Assembly (NCBI GenBank): GCA_030690315.1
Contig: JAUYGY010000011.1
Coordinates: forward strand, 1-62,204
DNA length: 62,204 bases
Origin: Aequorivita sp.
GTDB taxonomy: Bacteria > Bacteroidota > Bacteroidia > Flavobacteriales > Flavobacteriaceae
Direction: 5' to 3'
The translations under genes and the position numbers were made by a program. The notes below the pieces were generated by a model that was not told the DNA's origin, did not search any database, and was given only the letters and a program-made list of their open reading frames with translations. This document shows positions 36,132 to 45,529 of the stretch, in pieces. The stretch's first letter is position 1. Each line of letters begins with the position of its first letter.

Positions 36132-36163
36132 AGGGATGAACTTAATTGTTCATCCCTTTTTTT
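36132..36163 (+). terminator. Intrinsic terminator of the ribosomal block
   Basis: Perfect 10-bp stem AGGGATGAAC (36132-36141) with GTTCATCCCT (36148-36157), loop TTAATT, then a run of T. It ends the alpha operon after rplQ. Confidence 0.92.
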
Positions 36164-36167
36164 ATTC

Positions 36168-36175
36168 TACATTCG
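36168..36175 (+). promoter_or_regulatory. Possible -7 element for the T9SS-sorted protein gene
   Basis: TACATTCG, one base from TAnnTTTG and of the same form as the element before yqeY, lies 24 bases upstream of the start at 36200 and just after the rplQ terminator. No clear -33 element. Confidence 0.35.
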
Positions 36176-36199
36176 TCGCATATTTTAAATATAAAAGCT

Positions 36200-37177
36200 A
36201 TGAAATTAAAATTACTCTTGCTTATATTTCTGTTATATGTAATTGGGCTGAACGCCCAAAGCATTTACAATTTTGAAACGGAAAACATAACTTATGAAAA
36301 TTTAGCAGGAAGCACTTCCCTAAATAATGGCGATGTGTGGGACGATCCAGCATATACTATTCCAATGGGTTTTGATTTTAAAATAAGCTCCCATACTTTC
36401 AGCACTATTTATATTGTTGAATGGAATGTTGGGGCAGTACTTTCGTCTAGACCGGATGACAATGGGATTCAACCTTTGTTTGTTCCAGTTGGGCAGGATA
36501 TAATTGATTTAGGTTATGCCACAGGAACATCCCAGTCTAATATATCTTATAAAACAGAAGGAACGGTGGGAAGCCAAATTTTCAAAATTGAATGGAAGAA
36601 TGTAGGTTTTTATGATGATTTGACGGAATTGGATTTTATGAATTTTCAAATGTGGTTGTATGAAGGAACCAACGTAATTGAATACCGATATGGTCCTAGT
36701 GAAATAAACAATCCTTCGGGTTCTTTTGAAGGAGAAACAGGATTATTTGTTAACCTTGCTACCTCAATAGATATGGACAATGGTGAGTTAGAAGATAACG
36801 CATATATTGTTACTGAGAATCCAAGTAATCCCACTTTAATTATTATAGAACCAGGAAATCCAGATCCAGGAGAAGATGAAGCACTAAATGGTATGGTTCC
36901 CGACGGAACGGTTTATAGGTTTGGACCACAGCAACTTTCTGTTGAAGATTTCGCAGCGGTTGATTTCAAAATTTTCCCAAATCCAGCTTCAGATTATTTA
37001 AATATTCAAACAAAGGCTAGCGAGTATAATTTCAGTATTTACAATTCACTTGGGCAAGTAATGAATGCTAATTCCGTTGAAAACAGGATTGACATTTCAA
37101 ACTTGTCGAACGGAATCTATTTCATAAAAATTGAAACCGAATCAGGCTCAGCGACTAAAAAGTTTATAAAGCAATAA
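36200..37177 (+). CDS. T9SS type A sorting domain-containing secreted protein
   Basis: A 325-residue secreted protein. It has a signal peptide (MKLKLLLLIFLLYVIGLNAQ), a beta-rich middle of unknown family, and a C-terminal type A sorting domain of about 75 residues. That domain has the usual pattern DFKIFPNPASDYLNIQ, VYNSLGQ-like YNSLGQV and the end SNGIYFIKIETESG. Such tails direct export through the type IX system, cleavage and anchoring to the surface. An in-frame ATG 18 codons upstream lies inside the rplQ terminator, so the start at 36200 is preferred. The function of the body is unknown. Confidence 0.85.
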   Translation: MKLKLLLLIFLLYVIGLNAQSIYNFETENITYENLAGSTSLNNGDVWDDPAYTIPMGFDFKISSHTFSTIYIVEWNVGAVLSSRPDDNGIQPLFVPVGQDIIDLGYATGTSQSNISYKTEGTVGSQIFKIEWKNVGFYDDLTELDFMNFQMWLYEGTNVIEYRYGPSEINNPSGSFEGETGLFVNLATSIDMDNGELEDNAYIVTENPSNPTLIIIEPGNPDPGEDEALNGMVPDGTVYRFGPQQLSVEDFAAVDFKIFPNPASDYLNIQTKASEYNFSIYNSLGQVMNANSVENRIDISNLSNGIYFIKIETESGSATKKFIKQ

Positions 37178-37225
37178 TCCGCATAAAATTTGATTCCGAA
37201 TTTTAAATTTCCACAACTAATTCAC

Positions 37226-37260
37226 AAAGGGATAAGCGTTTTCGTTTATCCCTTTTTTTT
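37226..37260 (+). terminator. Intrinsic terminator after the T9SS-sorted protein
   Basis: A 13-bp stem (AAAGGGATAAGCG, 37226-37238, with CGTTTATCCCTTT, 37243-37255; one G-T pair), TTTT loop, then five further T residues. Confidence 0.9.
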
Positions 37261-37264
37261 ATAC

Positions 37265-37272
37265 TATTTTTG
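37265..37272 (+). promoter_or_regulatory. Promoter -7 element for carA
   Basis: TATTTTTG matches TAnnTTTG and sits just after the preceding terminator, 105 bases before the carA start. A -33 TTG is not seen at the expected distance. The leader it would produce contains the 9-bp repeat array. Confidence 0.5.
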
Positions 37273-37335
37273 CAAGGATTTTTAAAAATAGGAAATGAGA
37301 AGTTGGAAATACAAAATACACCTACAATAGAAACC

Positions 37336-37380
37336 ACAGTATCCACAGAATCTATAGTATCAATAGCATCTACAGCATGA
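37336..37380 (+). repeat. 9-bp tandem array running into the carA start codon
   Basis: Five consecutive degenerate 9-bp units fit the pattern AYAGNATCN: ACAGTATCC, ACAGAATCT, ATAGTATCA, ATAGCATCT, ACAGCATGA. The last unit contains the carA ATG (37377). In one frame the array encodes a run of small residues (TVSTESIVSIASTA) that ends in TGA overlapping the ATG (ATGA). Confidence 0.75.
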
Positions 37381-38498
37381 AATACCAAACACGAAAAAAA
37401 GCACTTATTTTACTGGCAGACGGAACCATTTTCTACGGAAAAGCGGTTGGCAACAAAGAAGGTTCGGCCTTTGGCGAAGTTTGTTTCAACACGGGAATGA
37501 CCGGTTACCAAGAAATTTTTACGGACCCTTCCTATTTCGGACAGATTATGGTTGCCACGAACGCCCATATCGGAAATTATGGAGTCAATAAAGATGAAGT
37601 TGAATCTGAGGGAATAAAAATCGCTGGCTTGGTGGTGCGTAATTTCAGCTATCATTATTCACGTCCTGCTGCAGACGATTCTTTGGAAGAATTTTTAAAC
37701 CGAAACAATTTACTCGCAATAAGCGATGTTGATACGCGAGCCTTGGTTAGCTACATTCGCGACAACGGCGCGATGAACGCAGTAATTTCTACGGAAGTTG
37801 ACAATATTGAAGGCTTGAAGAAACAGTTGGCAGCAGTACCAGATATGAACGGTTTGGAGCTGGCTTCAAAAGTTTCCACAAAAGAACCTTATTTCTTCGG
37901 AAATGAAAATGCAAAATATAAAATCTCCGCTTTGGATTTAGGAATAAAGAAAAACATCCTCCGAAATCTGGACAAAAGAGATTGCTACATAAAAGTGTTT
38001 CCGTACAACGCAACCTTTGCAGAAATGGAAGCTTTTGGCCCGGATGGTTATTTTATTTCAAATGGCCCCGGCGATCCCGAGCCATTAAGCGGCGCCATTC
38101 AAGTTGTAAAGGAAATTTTGGAGAAGGAATTGCCAATGTTCGGCATTTGTTTGGGGCATCAAGTGTTGGCTTTGGCAAATGGAATTTCCACTTATAAAAT
38201 GCACAACGGCCACCGCGGCATTAATCACCCAGTAATGAATTTGATAAGCGGTAAAGGCGAAATTACTTCCCAAAACCACGGCTTTGCGATAAACAGGGAA
38301 GAGGCGGAAGCAAACCCAAATATTGAAATAACACACGAACATCTTAACGACCACACCGCAGCGGGAATACGTTTAAAAAACAAACCTGCTTTTTCAGTGC
38401 AATACCACCCTGAAGCAAGTCCGGGACCGCACGACGCTTCGTATCTTTTTGATCAGTTTATCGAAAGTGTTGAAAAACACAAATTGCAAACTGCATAA
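37377..38498 (+). CDS. carA: Carbamoyl-phosphate synthase small subunit
   Basis: A 373-residue glutamine amidotransferase subunit that supplies ammonia to CarB for carbamoyl phosphate, the precursor of pyrimidines and arginine. The N-terminal small-subunit domain (about 1-150) contains NTGMTGYQEIFTDPSYFGQI. The class I amidotransferase domain has the nucleophile in GICLGHQ and the His-Glu pair in QYHPEASPGPHD. carB is not adjacent. The start codon is embedded in a 9-bp repeat array with no normal ribosome-binding site. A strong terminator follows. Confidence 0.97.
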   Translation: MKYQTRKKALILLADGTIFYGKAVGNKEGSAFGEVCFNTGMTGYQEIFTDPSYFGQIMVATNAHIGNYGVNKDEVESEGIKIAGLVVRNFSYHYSRPAADDSLEEFLNRNNLLAISDVDTRALVSYIRDNGAMNAVISTEVDNIEGLKKQLAAVPDMNGLELASKVSTKEPYFFGNENAKYKISALDLGIKKNILRNLDKRDCYIKVFPYNATFAEMEAFGPDGYFISNGPGDPEPLSGAIQVVKEILEKELPMFGICLGHQVLALANGISTYKMHNGHRGINHPVMNLISGKGEITSQNHGFAINREEAEANPNIEITHEHLNDHTAAGIRLKNKPAFSVQYHPEASPGPHDASYLFDQFIESVEKHKLQTA

Positions 38499-38504
38499 AA
38501 TCAT

Positions 38505-38540
38505 AAACCTGACAGGTTTCCAAAACCTGTCAGGTTTTTT
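38505..38540 (+). terminator. Perfect 15-bp hairpin terminator after carA
   Basis: AAACCTGACAGGTTT (38505-38519) and its exact reverse complement AAACCTGTCAGGTTT (38523-38537) are separated by three bases and followed by more T. Each arm is also nearly self-complementary (AACCTG/CAGGTT). Such CCTGACAGG palindromes recur between genes in many flavobacteria. Confidence 0.92.
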
Positions 38541-38556
38541 AAATAATAAACAATAA

Positions 38557-39867
<1,311 letters not shown>

Positions 39868-39885
39868 GCTAAAATTCAATATTTG

Positions 39886-39915
39886 AAACCCTGCCAATTG
39901 CGGGGTTTTCTTTTG
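39886..39915 (+). terminator. Intrinsic terminator after eno
   Basis: A 9-bp stem AAACCCTGC (39886-39894) with GCGGGGTTT (39900-39908), one G-T pair, five-base loop, then TTTCTTTTG-like T-rich sequence. Confidence 0.8.
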
Positions 39916-40044
39916 TTTGGAAAATCTGCTGTAAGACCAATGATTTAAGGTTTTTTTAACCTAAGATTACTGCGAAATGTTAAAAAAATAGATTGAGATT
40001 TTGTAAATTAGCATTTCTGAAATAAATAAAACACAGAATATTTT

Positions 40045-41331
40045 ATGGCAAAGATGGCAACCCTCGAGATAGATGGTAAAAAATACGAGTTTCCGATTGT
40101 AGAGGGAACAGAAAATGAATTAGGAATAGATATAAAAAATCTTAGAAGCGCTACCAGTGGTGTGGTAACTTTAGATCCAGGATATAAAAATACTGGCTCT
40201 TGTGAAAGTGCCATTACTTTTTTGGATGGTGAAAAAGGCATTCTACGTTACCGTGGTTATTCTATTGAGGAACTGGCTGAAAAGGCTCATTTCCTAGAAG
40301 TTTGTTATTTACTTATTTTCGGTGAATTGCCTACCGAACAACAACTCACGAAATTCCATACAGATATTAAGGCACAGTCCCACGTGGATGAGGACGTAAA
40401 GAAAATTTTGGATGGTTTTCCAAAATCGGCGCATCCTATGGGTGTTTTGTCTTCCCTAACTTCTGCTTTGGTAGCCTTCAATCCTTCTTCGGTGAATGTT
40501 GATAGCGAAGAGGATATGTATAAGGCCATTGTGAAAATTCTGGCAAAATTCCCAGTTTTAACTGCTTGGACATACCGAAAACGCATGGGTCTTCCGCTCG
40601 ATTACGGTGGAGATTCTTTGGGGTATGTGGACAATTTTATCAAAATGATGTTCAAAAAACCAAGTGCAGAATACACTACCAATGAAATCGTTTTGGAGGC
40701 TTTAGACAAATTATTGATTCTTCACGCAGATCACGAGCAAAACTGTTCAACTTCAACCGTGCGAATTGTTGGCTCCTCACATGCGGGTCTTTTTGTTTCA
40801 ATCTCTGCAGGAATTGCTGCACTTTGGGGCCCACTTCACGGTGGTGCCAACCAAGCTGTAATAGAAATGCTTGAAGCTATTAAAGAAGATGGTGGAGACA
40901 CTAAGAAATTTATGGCAAAAGCTAAGGATAAAGATGATCCATTTCGCTTGATGGGTTTTGGGCATAGAGTTTATAAAAACTTTGACCCTCGCGCAAAAAT
41001 CATTAAAAAAGCTGCGGATGATCTTTTGGATAACCTAGGGATTGAGGATGATATCCTTGACATTGCCAAAGCTTTGGAAAAAGAAGCATTGGAAGATCCA
41101 TACTTCGTAGAAAGAAAATTGTATCCAAATGTAGATTTCTATTCCGGAATCATTTACCGTGCATTGGGTATTCCTGTGGAAATGTTTACCCCAATGTTCG
41201 CTTTGGGCCGCTTGCCGGGCTGGATTGCGCAATGGAGAGAAATGCGTTTAAACAAAGAACCAATAGGGCGTCCGCGCCAAATTTATACCGGTGAACCTCT
41301 TCGGGACTTTAAGCCGGTGGATAAAAGATAG
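40045..41331 (+). CDS. gltA: Citrate synthase (type II)
   Basis: A 428-residue type II citrate synthase that condenses oxaloacetate with acetyl-CoA at the entry of the TCA cycle. The N-terminal beta domain precedes FLDGEKGILRYRGYSIEELA. Catalytic residues are in SSHAGLFVSISAGI, WGPLHGGANQAV and GFGHRVYKNFDPRA (His), with the Asp region at VDFYSGIIYRALGIP. Type II enzymes are usually hexameric and NADH-sensitive in proteobacteria; sensitivity here is unknown. A second in-frame ATG lies three codons in. Confidence 0.97.
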   Translation: MAKMATLEIDGKKYEFPIVEGTENELGIDIKNLRSATSGVVTLDPGYKNTGSCESAITFLDGEKGILRYRGYSIEELAEKAHFLEVCYLLIFGELPTEQQLTKFHTDIKAQSHVDEDVKKILDGFPKSAHPMGVLSSLTSALVAFNPSSVNVDSEEDMYKAIVKILAKFPVLTAWTYRKRMGLPLDYGGDSLGYVDNFIKMMFKKPSAEYTTNEIVLEALDKLLILHADHEQNCSTSTVRIVGSSHAGLFVSISAGIAALWGPLHGGANQAVIEMLEAIKEDGGDTKKFMAKAKDKDDPFRLMGFGHRVYKNFDPRAKIIKKAADDLLDNLGIEDDILDIAKALEKEALEDPYFVERKLYPNVDFYSGIIYRALGIPVEMFTPMFALGRLPGWIAQWREMRLNKEPIGRPRQIYTGEPLRDFKPVDKR

Positions 41332-41353
41332 TAAACAAATTTTAATATTTTTG

Positions 41354-41384
41354 AAAGCACTTCCCTATCGAAGTGCTTTTTTTA
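41354..41384 (+). terminator. Intrinsic terminator after gltA
   Basis: Perfect 10-bp stem AAAGCACTTC (41354-41363) with GAAGTGCTTT (41370-41379), six-base loop, then T run. The T run leads straight into the next promoter element. Confidence 0.92.
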
Positions 41385-41390
41385 TATTTG
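41383..41390 (+). promoter_or_regulatory. -7 promoter element four bases from the DDAH-like start codon
   Basis: TATATTTG is an exact match to TAnnTTTG and ends four bases before the ATG at 41395, so a transcript starting here would be leaderless or nearly so. It shares its 5' side with the T tract of the gltA terminator. No -33 TTG is apparent. Confidence 0.5.
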
Positions 41391-41394
41391 TGAT

Positions 41395-42309
41395 ATGATT
41401 AATTTGAATATTAACGACGAAGTTTCAAGGCTACGGGCTGTAATTCTTGGGAGGGCAGACAGCAATGGCCCCGTGCCAAAGCTTGAAGATGCCTATGACC
41501 CAAAATCTGCCGAGCACATAAAAGCCGGAACCTACCCAACAGATGAAGACATGGTGAAGGAAATGGAGGCGGTGGCAGCTGTTTTTAAAAAATATGATGT
41601 AAAAGTTTACCGACCCCATTCCATAAAAGATTACAACCAGATTTTTTCGCGCGATATTGCTTTTGTTATTGAAGACAAATTCATAATTGCAAATATTCTC
41701 GATGATCGTTCCATGGAAATTGAAGCCATAGAGCACGTAATCAATGAAATTGACCCCTCCAAAATCATAGAATTTCCAGAAAACGCACATATTGAAGGTG
41801 GCGATGTGATGCCGTGGGGCGATTATATTTTTGTGGGAACGTATTACGGTGATGACTATCCAAGTTTTATAACGGCACGCACAAATTTAAAAGCTGTTGC
41901 ACATCTTCAGAAATTGTTTCCTCATAAAAAGGTGAAATCTTTTAATCTTAAAAAAAGCAATACGGTTGCGGATGAAAATGCGCTCCATTTAGATTGTTGC
42001 TTTCAGCCTTTGGGAAGAGGGAAAGCTATAATCCATAAAGAAGGGTTTTTGATTGAAGAAGAATACGAATGGCTAGTTAATTTCTTCGGAAAGGAAAATT
42101 GTTTTCATATTACCAAGCGGGAAATGTATAATATGAACAGTAATATTTTCTCAATTTCGCCCGATGTTGTTATTTCAGAAAAAAACTTTACAAGGTTAAA
42201 TACCTGGTTGCGCGAGCAAGGTTTTACCGTAGAAGAAGTGCCCTATGCTGAGATTTCCAAACAGGAAGGCTTGCTTCGTTGCACTACGATGCCCCTTATT
42301 AGGGATTAA
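41395..42309 (+). CDS. Dimethylarginine dimethylaminohydrolase/amidinotransferase family protein
   Basis: A 304-residue member of the guanidine-modifying (pentein) superfamily that includes dimethylargininase, arginine deiminase and glycine amidinotransferase. Signature parts are the start EVSRLRAVILGRADSNGP, an acidic motif in FSRDIAFVIEDK, AHIEGGDVMPWGDYIFVGT, the histidine in NALHLDCCFQPLGRGKA, and the cysteine nucleophile near the end in LLRCTTMPLIRD. The Cys-His-acid layout supports hydrolysis or transfer on a guanidino substrate. Which substrate (methylarginine, arginine or another) cannot be read from sequence. Placed after gltA in many flavobacteria. Confidence 0.85.
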   Translation: MINLNINDEVSRLRAVILGRADSNGPVPKLEDAYDPKSAEHIKAGTYPTDEDMVKEMEAVAAVFKKYDVKVYRPHSIKDYNQIFSRDIAFVIEDKFIIANILDDRSMEIEAIEHVINEIDPSKIIEFPENAHIEGGDVMPWGDYIFVGTYYGDDYPSFITARTNLKAVAHLQKLFPHKKVKSFNLKKSNTVADENALHLDCCFQPLGRGKAIIHKEGFLIEEEYEWLVNFFGKENCFHITKREMYNMNSNIFSISPDVVISEKNFTRLNTWLREQGFTVEEVPYAEISKQEGLLRCTTMPLIRD

Positions 42310-42391
42310 TGTAATTTTATTTCGCCACCGCCCGACCAAACCGCTATTATTTACGTACATCTAAATAAGCAACCTTTTTTAAATGCTTCCG

Positions 42392-43192
42392 ATGAAAATT
42401 ATAGCCACACTTTTTTTTTCGCTTTTTATTGTTTCACATAGTTTTTCACAGGGAAAGATTGACGGATTTTATAAAGGAAAAAATAATGGCGCCTCAGTTT
42501 TGGGTTCTGGTTTTGAAGCATCCAAAAGTTACTTTGCGGGTACCAACAAAATTGATTTATCCCGAAATCTTTACTACTTAAATCTATATGCAGCTTATGG
42601 AATAACTGAAAATCTTGATGTAAACTTTTCATTGCCATACTTGAGCAGCGATGAAGAAAGTAATTTTCAAGATGTTTCTTTAATGCTGAAATACCGTTTC
42701 TTTCAATCTGCATCTGAAAATGGAAATCTTGAACTAAGCTTGGGTGCTGGTTTTTCAACTCCAGTTTCAGATTACAATATTGGCGGTTTGAATGATATTG
42801 GCCAACAGGCTTCAGTAATTGAAACTAGGGTAATGGTGCATTACAAATTTAATTCTGGTTGGTTTACTACTGTGCAAAGTGGGTTTTCCTTTAAATTTGA
42901 TGTAACCCCTAACAGTCTTCCCCTAACCTTTAAAACAGGAAAAGCTTCCAAAAGGTGGTATTACGATGTTTATTATGATTACCAGCATTCTTTTGGCGGA
43001 ATTGATTATCGAGGAACGCCCCGTCCCCAAAATTTCAAGGAACTAGGCGTTGACTATCATAAAGTGGGTGGAACGCTCTATCGCACTCTTTCTGAAAACT
43101 TTGGGGTAGCATTAAACTTTTCCTATACTTTGGGTGGAAGAAATACCTTCCAAGGTCCAGCTTACGGTTTGTCAATAGTGTACAATCTGTAA
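42392..43192 (+). CDS. Predicted outer-membrane beta-barrel protein, unknown function
   Basis: A 266-residue exported protein. The signal peptide runs MKIIATLFFSLFIVSHSFSQ. The mature part consists of alternating amphipathic strands (NLYAAYGITENLDVNFSLPY; SLMLKYRFF; YYDVYYDYQHSFGGIDYRG) and ends with a barrel-like strand (YGLSIVYNL). It resembles the flavobacterial transporter-like barrel proteins of unknown role. An ATG three codons upstream (42383) is possible but would lengthen the N-region without need. It is a single gene with no terminator evident. Confidence 0.75.
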   Translation: MKIIATLFFSLFIVSHSFSQGKIDGFYKGKNNGASVLGSGFEASKSYFAGTNKIDLSRNLYYLNLYAAYGITENLDVNFSLPYLSSDEESNFQDVSLMLKYRFFQSASENGNLELSLGAGFSTPVSDYNIGGLNDIGQQASVIETRVMVHYKFNSGWFTTVQSGFSFKFDVTPNSLPLTFKTGKASKRWYYDVYYDYQHSFGGIDYRGTPRPQNFKELGVDYHKVGGTLYRTLSENFGVALNFSYTLGGRNTFQGPAYGLSIVYNL

Positions 43193-43309
43193 GCCTTAGT
43201 AACTCTTTGTTATTCCGTTTAAATTCTACTCCAAAGGGTTATTTAACAAAAAAACCGCCCGCACTTTCACAAAAAATTAGTAAACTTGGCATATTAAAAT
43301 TTTAACACT

Positions 43310-45499
43310 TTGAAAAGAATAAACTCCCTGCTTTTTTTATTGCTGTTTTTAACTGCATTTTCCACCCTTACAGCTCAGAAAAAAAGCATAAGCCTAGATG
43401 ATATTTGGAAACCTGGCTCCAGTGTTTTTAAAACCGAAAGATTAGAAGTGCTCCATTCCATGAACAACGGAAAGGAATATGCCGTTCTCAATTATGACAG
43501 GCAGAACAAAGCTTCCACCGTTGATGTTTATGATTATAAAAGTGGAGAAAAAGTAAAAACGCTTCTCAACAGTAAAGATTTAAAGGGGATTGATTTCGTT
43601 ATTTCATATGAATTCAATAAAGATGAGTCGAAAATCCTTTTCTCAACTGAGATTGAACAAATATATCGCCGCTCTTCACGGGGAACCTATTATGTTTATG
43701 ACGTAAAAACAAAGAATTTCAGTCTTGTTTCCACCAATAAAATACAGGAACCAACTTTCAGTAATGACGGCAATAAAATAGCCTATGGTTTTGAAAATAA
43801 TCTTTATGTAAAAGATTTGAATTCTTCTGAAACCAAGCAAATAACGACTGACGGAAAGAAGAACAGCATCATAAACGGTATCACAGATTGGGTTTATGAA
43901 GAAGAATTTTCCTTTGTCCGCGCTTTTGAATGGAGCACAAATAGCGATAAACTTGCCTATATAAAATTTGACGAAAACGATGTTCCCGAATACACGATGG
44001 ACGTTTATGGCAACAATCTTTACCCATTTGCCGATACCTTCAAATATCCAAAAGCTGGCGAAAATAATTCCAAGGTTTCCTTGCAGCTTTATTATATTTC
44101 CAGCGGAAAAACTTCCTCGGTAGATCTTTCAAAATACAATAGTTATTACATTCCAAGAATGCTTTGGACTAATGACAACAATATTTTGAGTGTGCAGCTT
44201 AGCAATCGTCACCAAAACGTTCTCGATTTGGTTTTTGTGGACGCTTCAAATAATTCCTCAAAATTGATTTTTGAAGAAAAGGACAATGCGTATGTTGATG
44301 TAACAGATAATCTAACTTTTTTAAATGATAACAGTTTTTTCTGGACCAGCGAAAGGGACGGGTGGAACCACATCTATCAATATGATAAAAACGGAAAACT
44401 GCTGAACCAAGTTACCAAAGGTCCGTGGGAAGTAACAGCATATTACGGTTTCGACCAAAATACGGGGCGCGTTTATTACCAAAGTACAGAAAATGGAAAC
44501 ATCAATCGCGATGTATATTCCATTCTTCCCTCGGGAACAAACAAAGCACGGCTATCCCAAAAAACAGGTACAAACGATGCAGATTTCAGCGCAGATTACA
44601 GCTATTATATCGGTTCTTTTTCTGATGCCAATACTCCGTATGTTTTCACTCTTAATGAAGCAAAAACTGGAAAAGTTGTTCGCGAAATTAAAAACAATAA
44701 TGAATTAAAGAATCGTTTGTCTTCCTATAAAATTTCACCCAAAGAGTTTTCAACCATAAATATTAATGGCGAAGATTTGAATATGTATATAATCAAGCCG
44801 GTGGATTTTGATGCAACAAAAAAATATCCCCTGTTTTTATATCAATATTCGGGTCCCGGGTCGCAGAATGTTGCCAACAGTTGGATGGGAGCAAATGATT
44901 TTTGGCACCAAATGCTTGCGAATGACCAACAAATAATTATTGCGTGTGTTGACGGTCGCGGAACTGGATTTAAGGGAAGGGATTTCAAAAAAATGACCCA
45001 AAAGGAATTGGGCAAATATGAAGTTGAGGACCAAATAGCAGCAGCCAAAAAGCTAAGCGAACTGCCCTATATTGATGCCTCCCGAACAGGAATTTGGGGC
45101 TGGAGCTACGGCGGATTTATGTCGTCTAACTGTCTTTTTCAAGATCCCGATACTTTTGAAATGGCCATTGCCGTCGCGCCCGTAACAAGCTGGAGGTTTT
45201 ATGATAGTATTTATACCGAGCGCTATATGCAAACCCCGCAGGAAAATGCTTCGGGATATGATGAAAACTCACCCCTTTCACACGTAGATAAATTAAAAGG
45301 AAAATTTTTATTGGTTCACGGAAGTGCCGATGACAATGTTCACGTTCAAAACACCATGCGTTTGGTTGAGGCTTTGGTGCAAGCCAATAAGCAATTTGAC
45401 TGGCGGATTTATCCAGACAAGAACCACGGCATTTACGGTGGCAATACGCGTTTGCATCTTTACACTTTAATGACGGATTTCATCAAGAAAAATTTATAA
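43310..45499 (+). CDS. S9 family peptidase, dipeptidyl peptidase IV type (TTG start)
   Basis: A 729-residue exported prolyl oligopeptidase-family enzyme of the DPP-IV subfamily, which releases X-Pro dipeptides from peptides. Signal peptide: MKRINSLLFLLLFLTAFSTL, cut near TAQ. The N-terminal half is an eight-blade propeller domain with the substrate-binding Glu pair region WVYEEEFSFVRAFEW. The C-terminal hydrolase domain carries Ser in GWSYGGFM, Asp in HGSADDNVH and His in KNHGIYGG. Only a TTG at 43310 gives a start with a signal peptide. It is followed 31 bases on by two peptide transporters, suggesting stepwise peptide use. Confidence 0.95.
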   Translation: MKRINSLLFLLLFLTAFSTLTAQKKSISLDDIWKPGSSVFKTERLEVLHSMNNGKEYAVLNYDRQNKASTVDVYDYKSGEKVKTLLNSKDLKGIDFVISYEFNKDESKILFSTEIEQIYRRSSRGTYYVYDVKTKNFSLVSTNKIQEPTFSNDGNKIAYGFENNLYVKDLNSSETKQITTDGKKNSIINGITDWVYEEEFSFVRAFEWSTNSDKLAYIKFDENDVPEYTMDVYGNNLYPFADTFKYPKAGENNSKVSLQLYYISSGKTSSVDLSKYNSYYIPRMLWTNDNNILSVQLSNRHQNVLDLVFVDASNNSSKLIFEEKDNAYVDVTDNLTFLNDNSFFWTSERDGWNHIYQYDKNGKLLNQVTKGPWEVTAYYGFDQNTGRVYYQSTENGNINRDVYSILPSGTNKARLSQKTGTNDADFSADYSYYIGSFSDANTPYVFTLNEAKTGKVVREIKNNNELKNRLSSYKISPKEFSTININGEDLNMYIIKPVDFDATKKYPLFLYQYSGPGSQNVANSWMGANDFWHQMLANDQQIIIACVDGRGTGFKGRDFKKMTQKELGKYEVEDQIAAAKKLSELPYIDASRTGIWGWSYGGFMSSNCLFQDPDTFEMAIAVAPVTSWRFYDSIYTERYMQTPQENASGYDENSPLSHVDKLKGKFLLVHGSADDNVHVQNTMRLVEALVQANKQFDWRIYPDKNHGIYGGNTRLHLYTLMTDFIKKNL

Positions 45500-45529
45500 A
45501 ATCAACACTAACTAATAAACCACTTTTTT

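Noticed and set aside
43280..43310. A promoter just upstream of the S9 peptidase (TTG at about 43286 with CACTTTG downstream)
   Set aside because: The downstream box lacks the TA of TAnnTTTG and would overlap the start codon.
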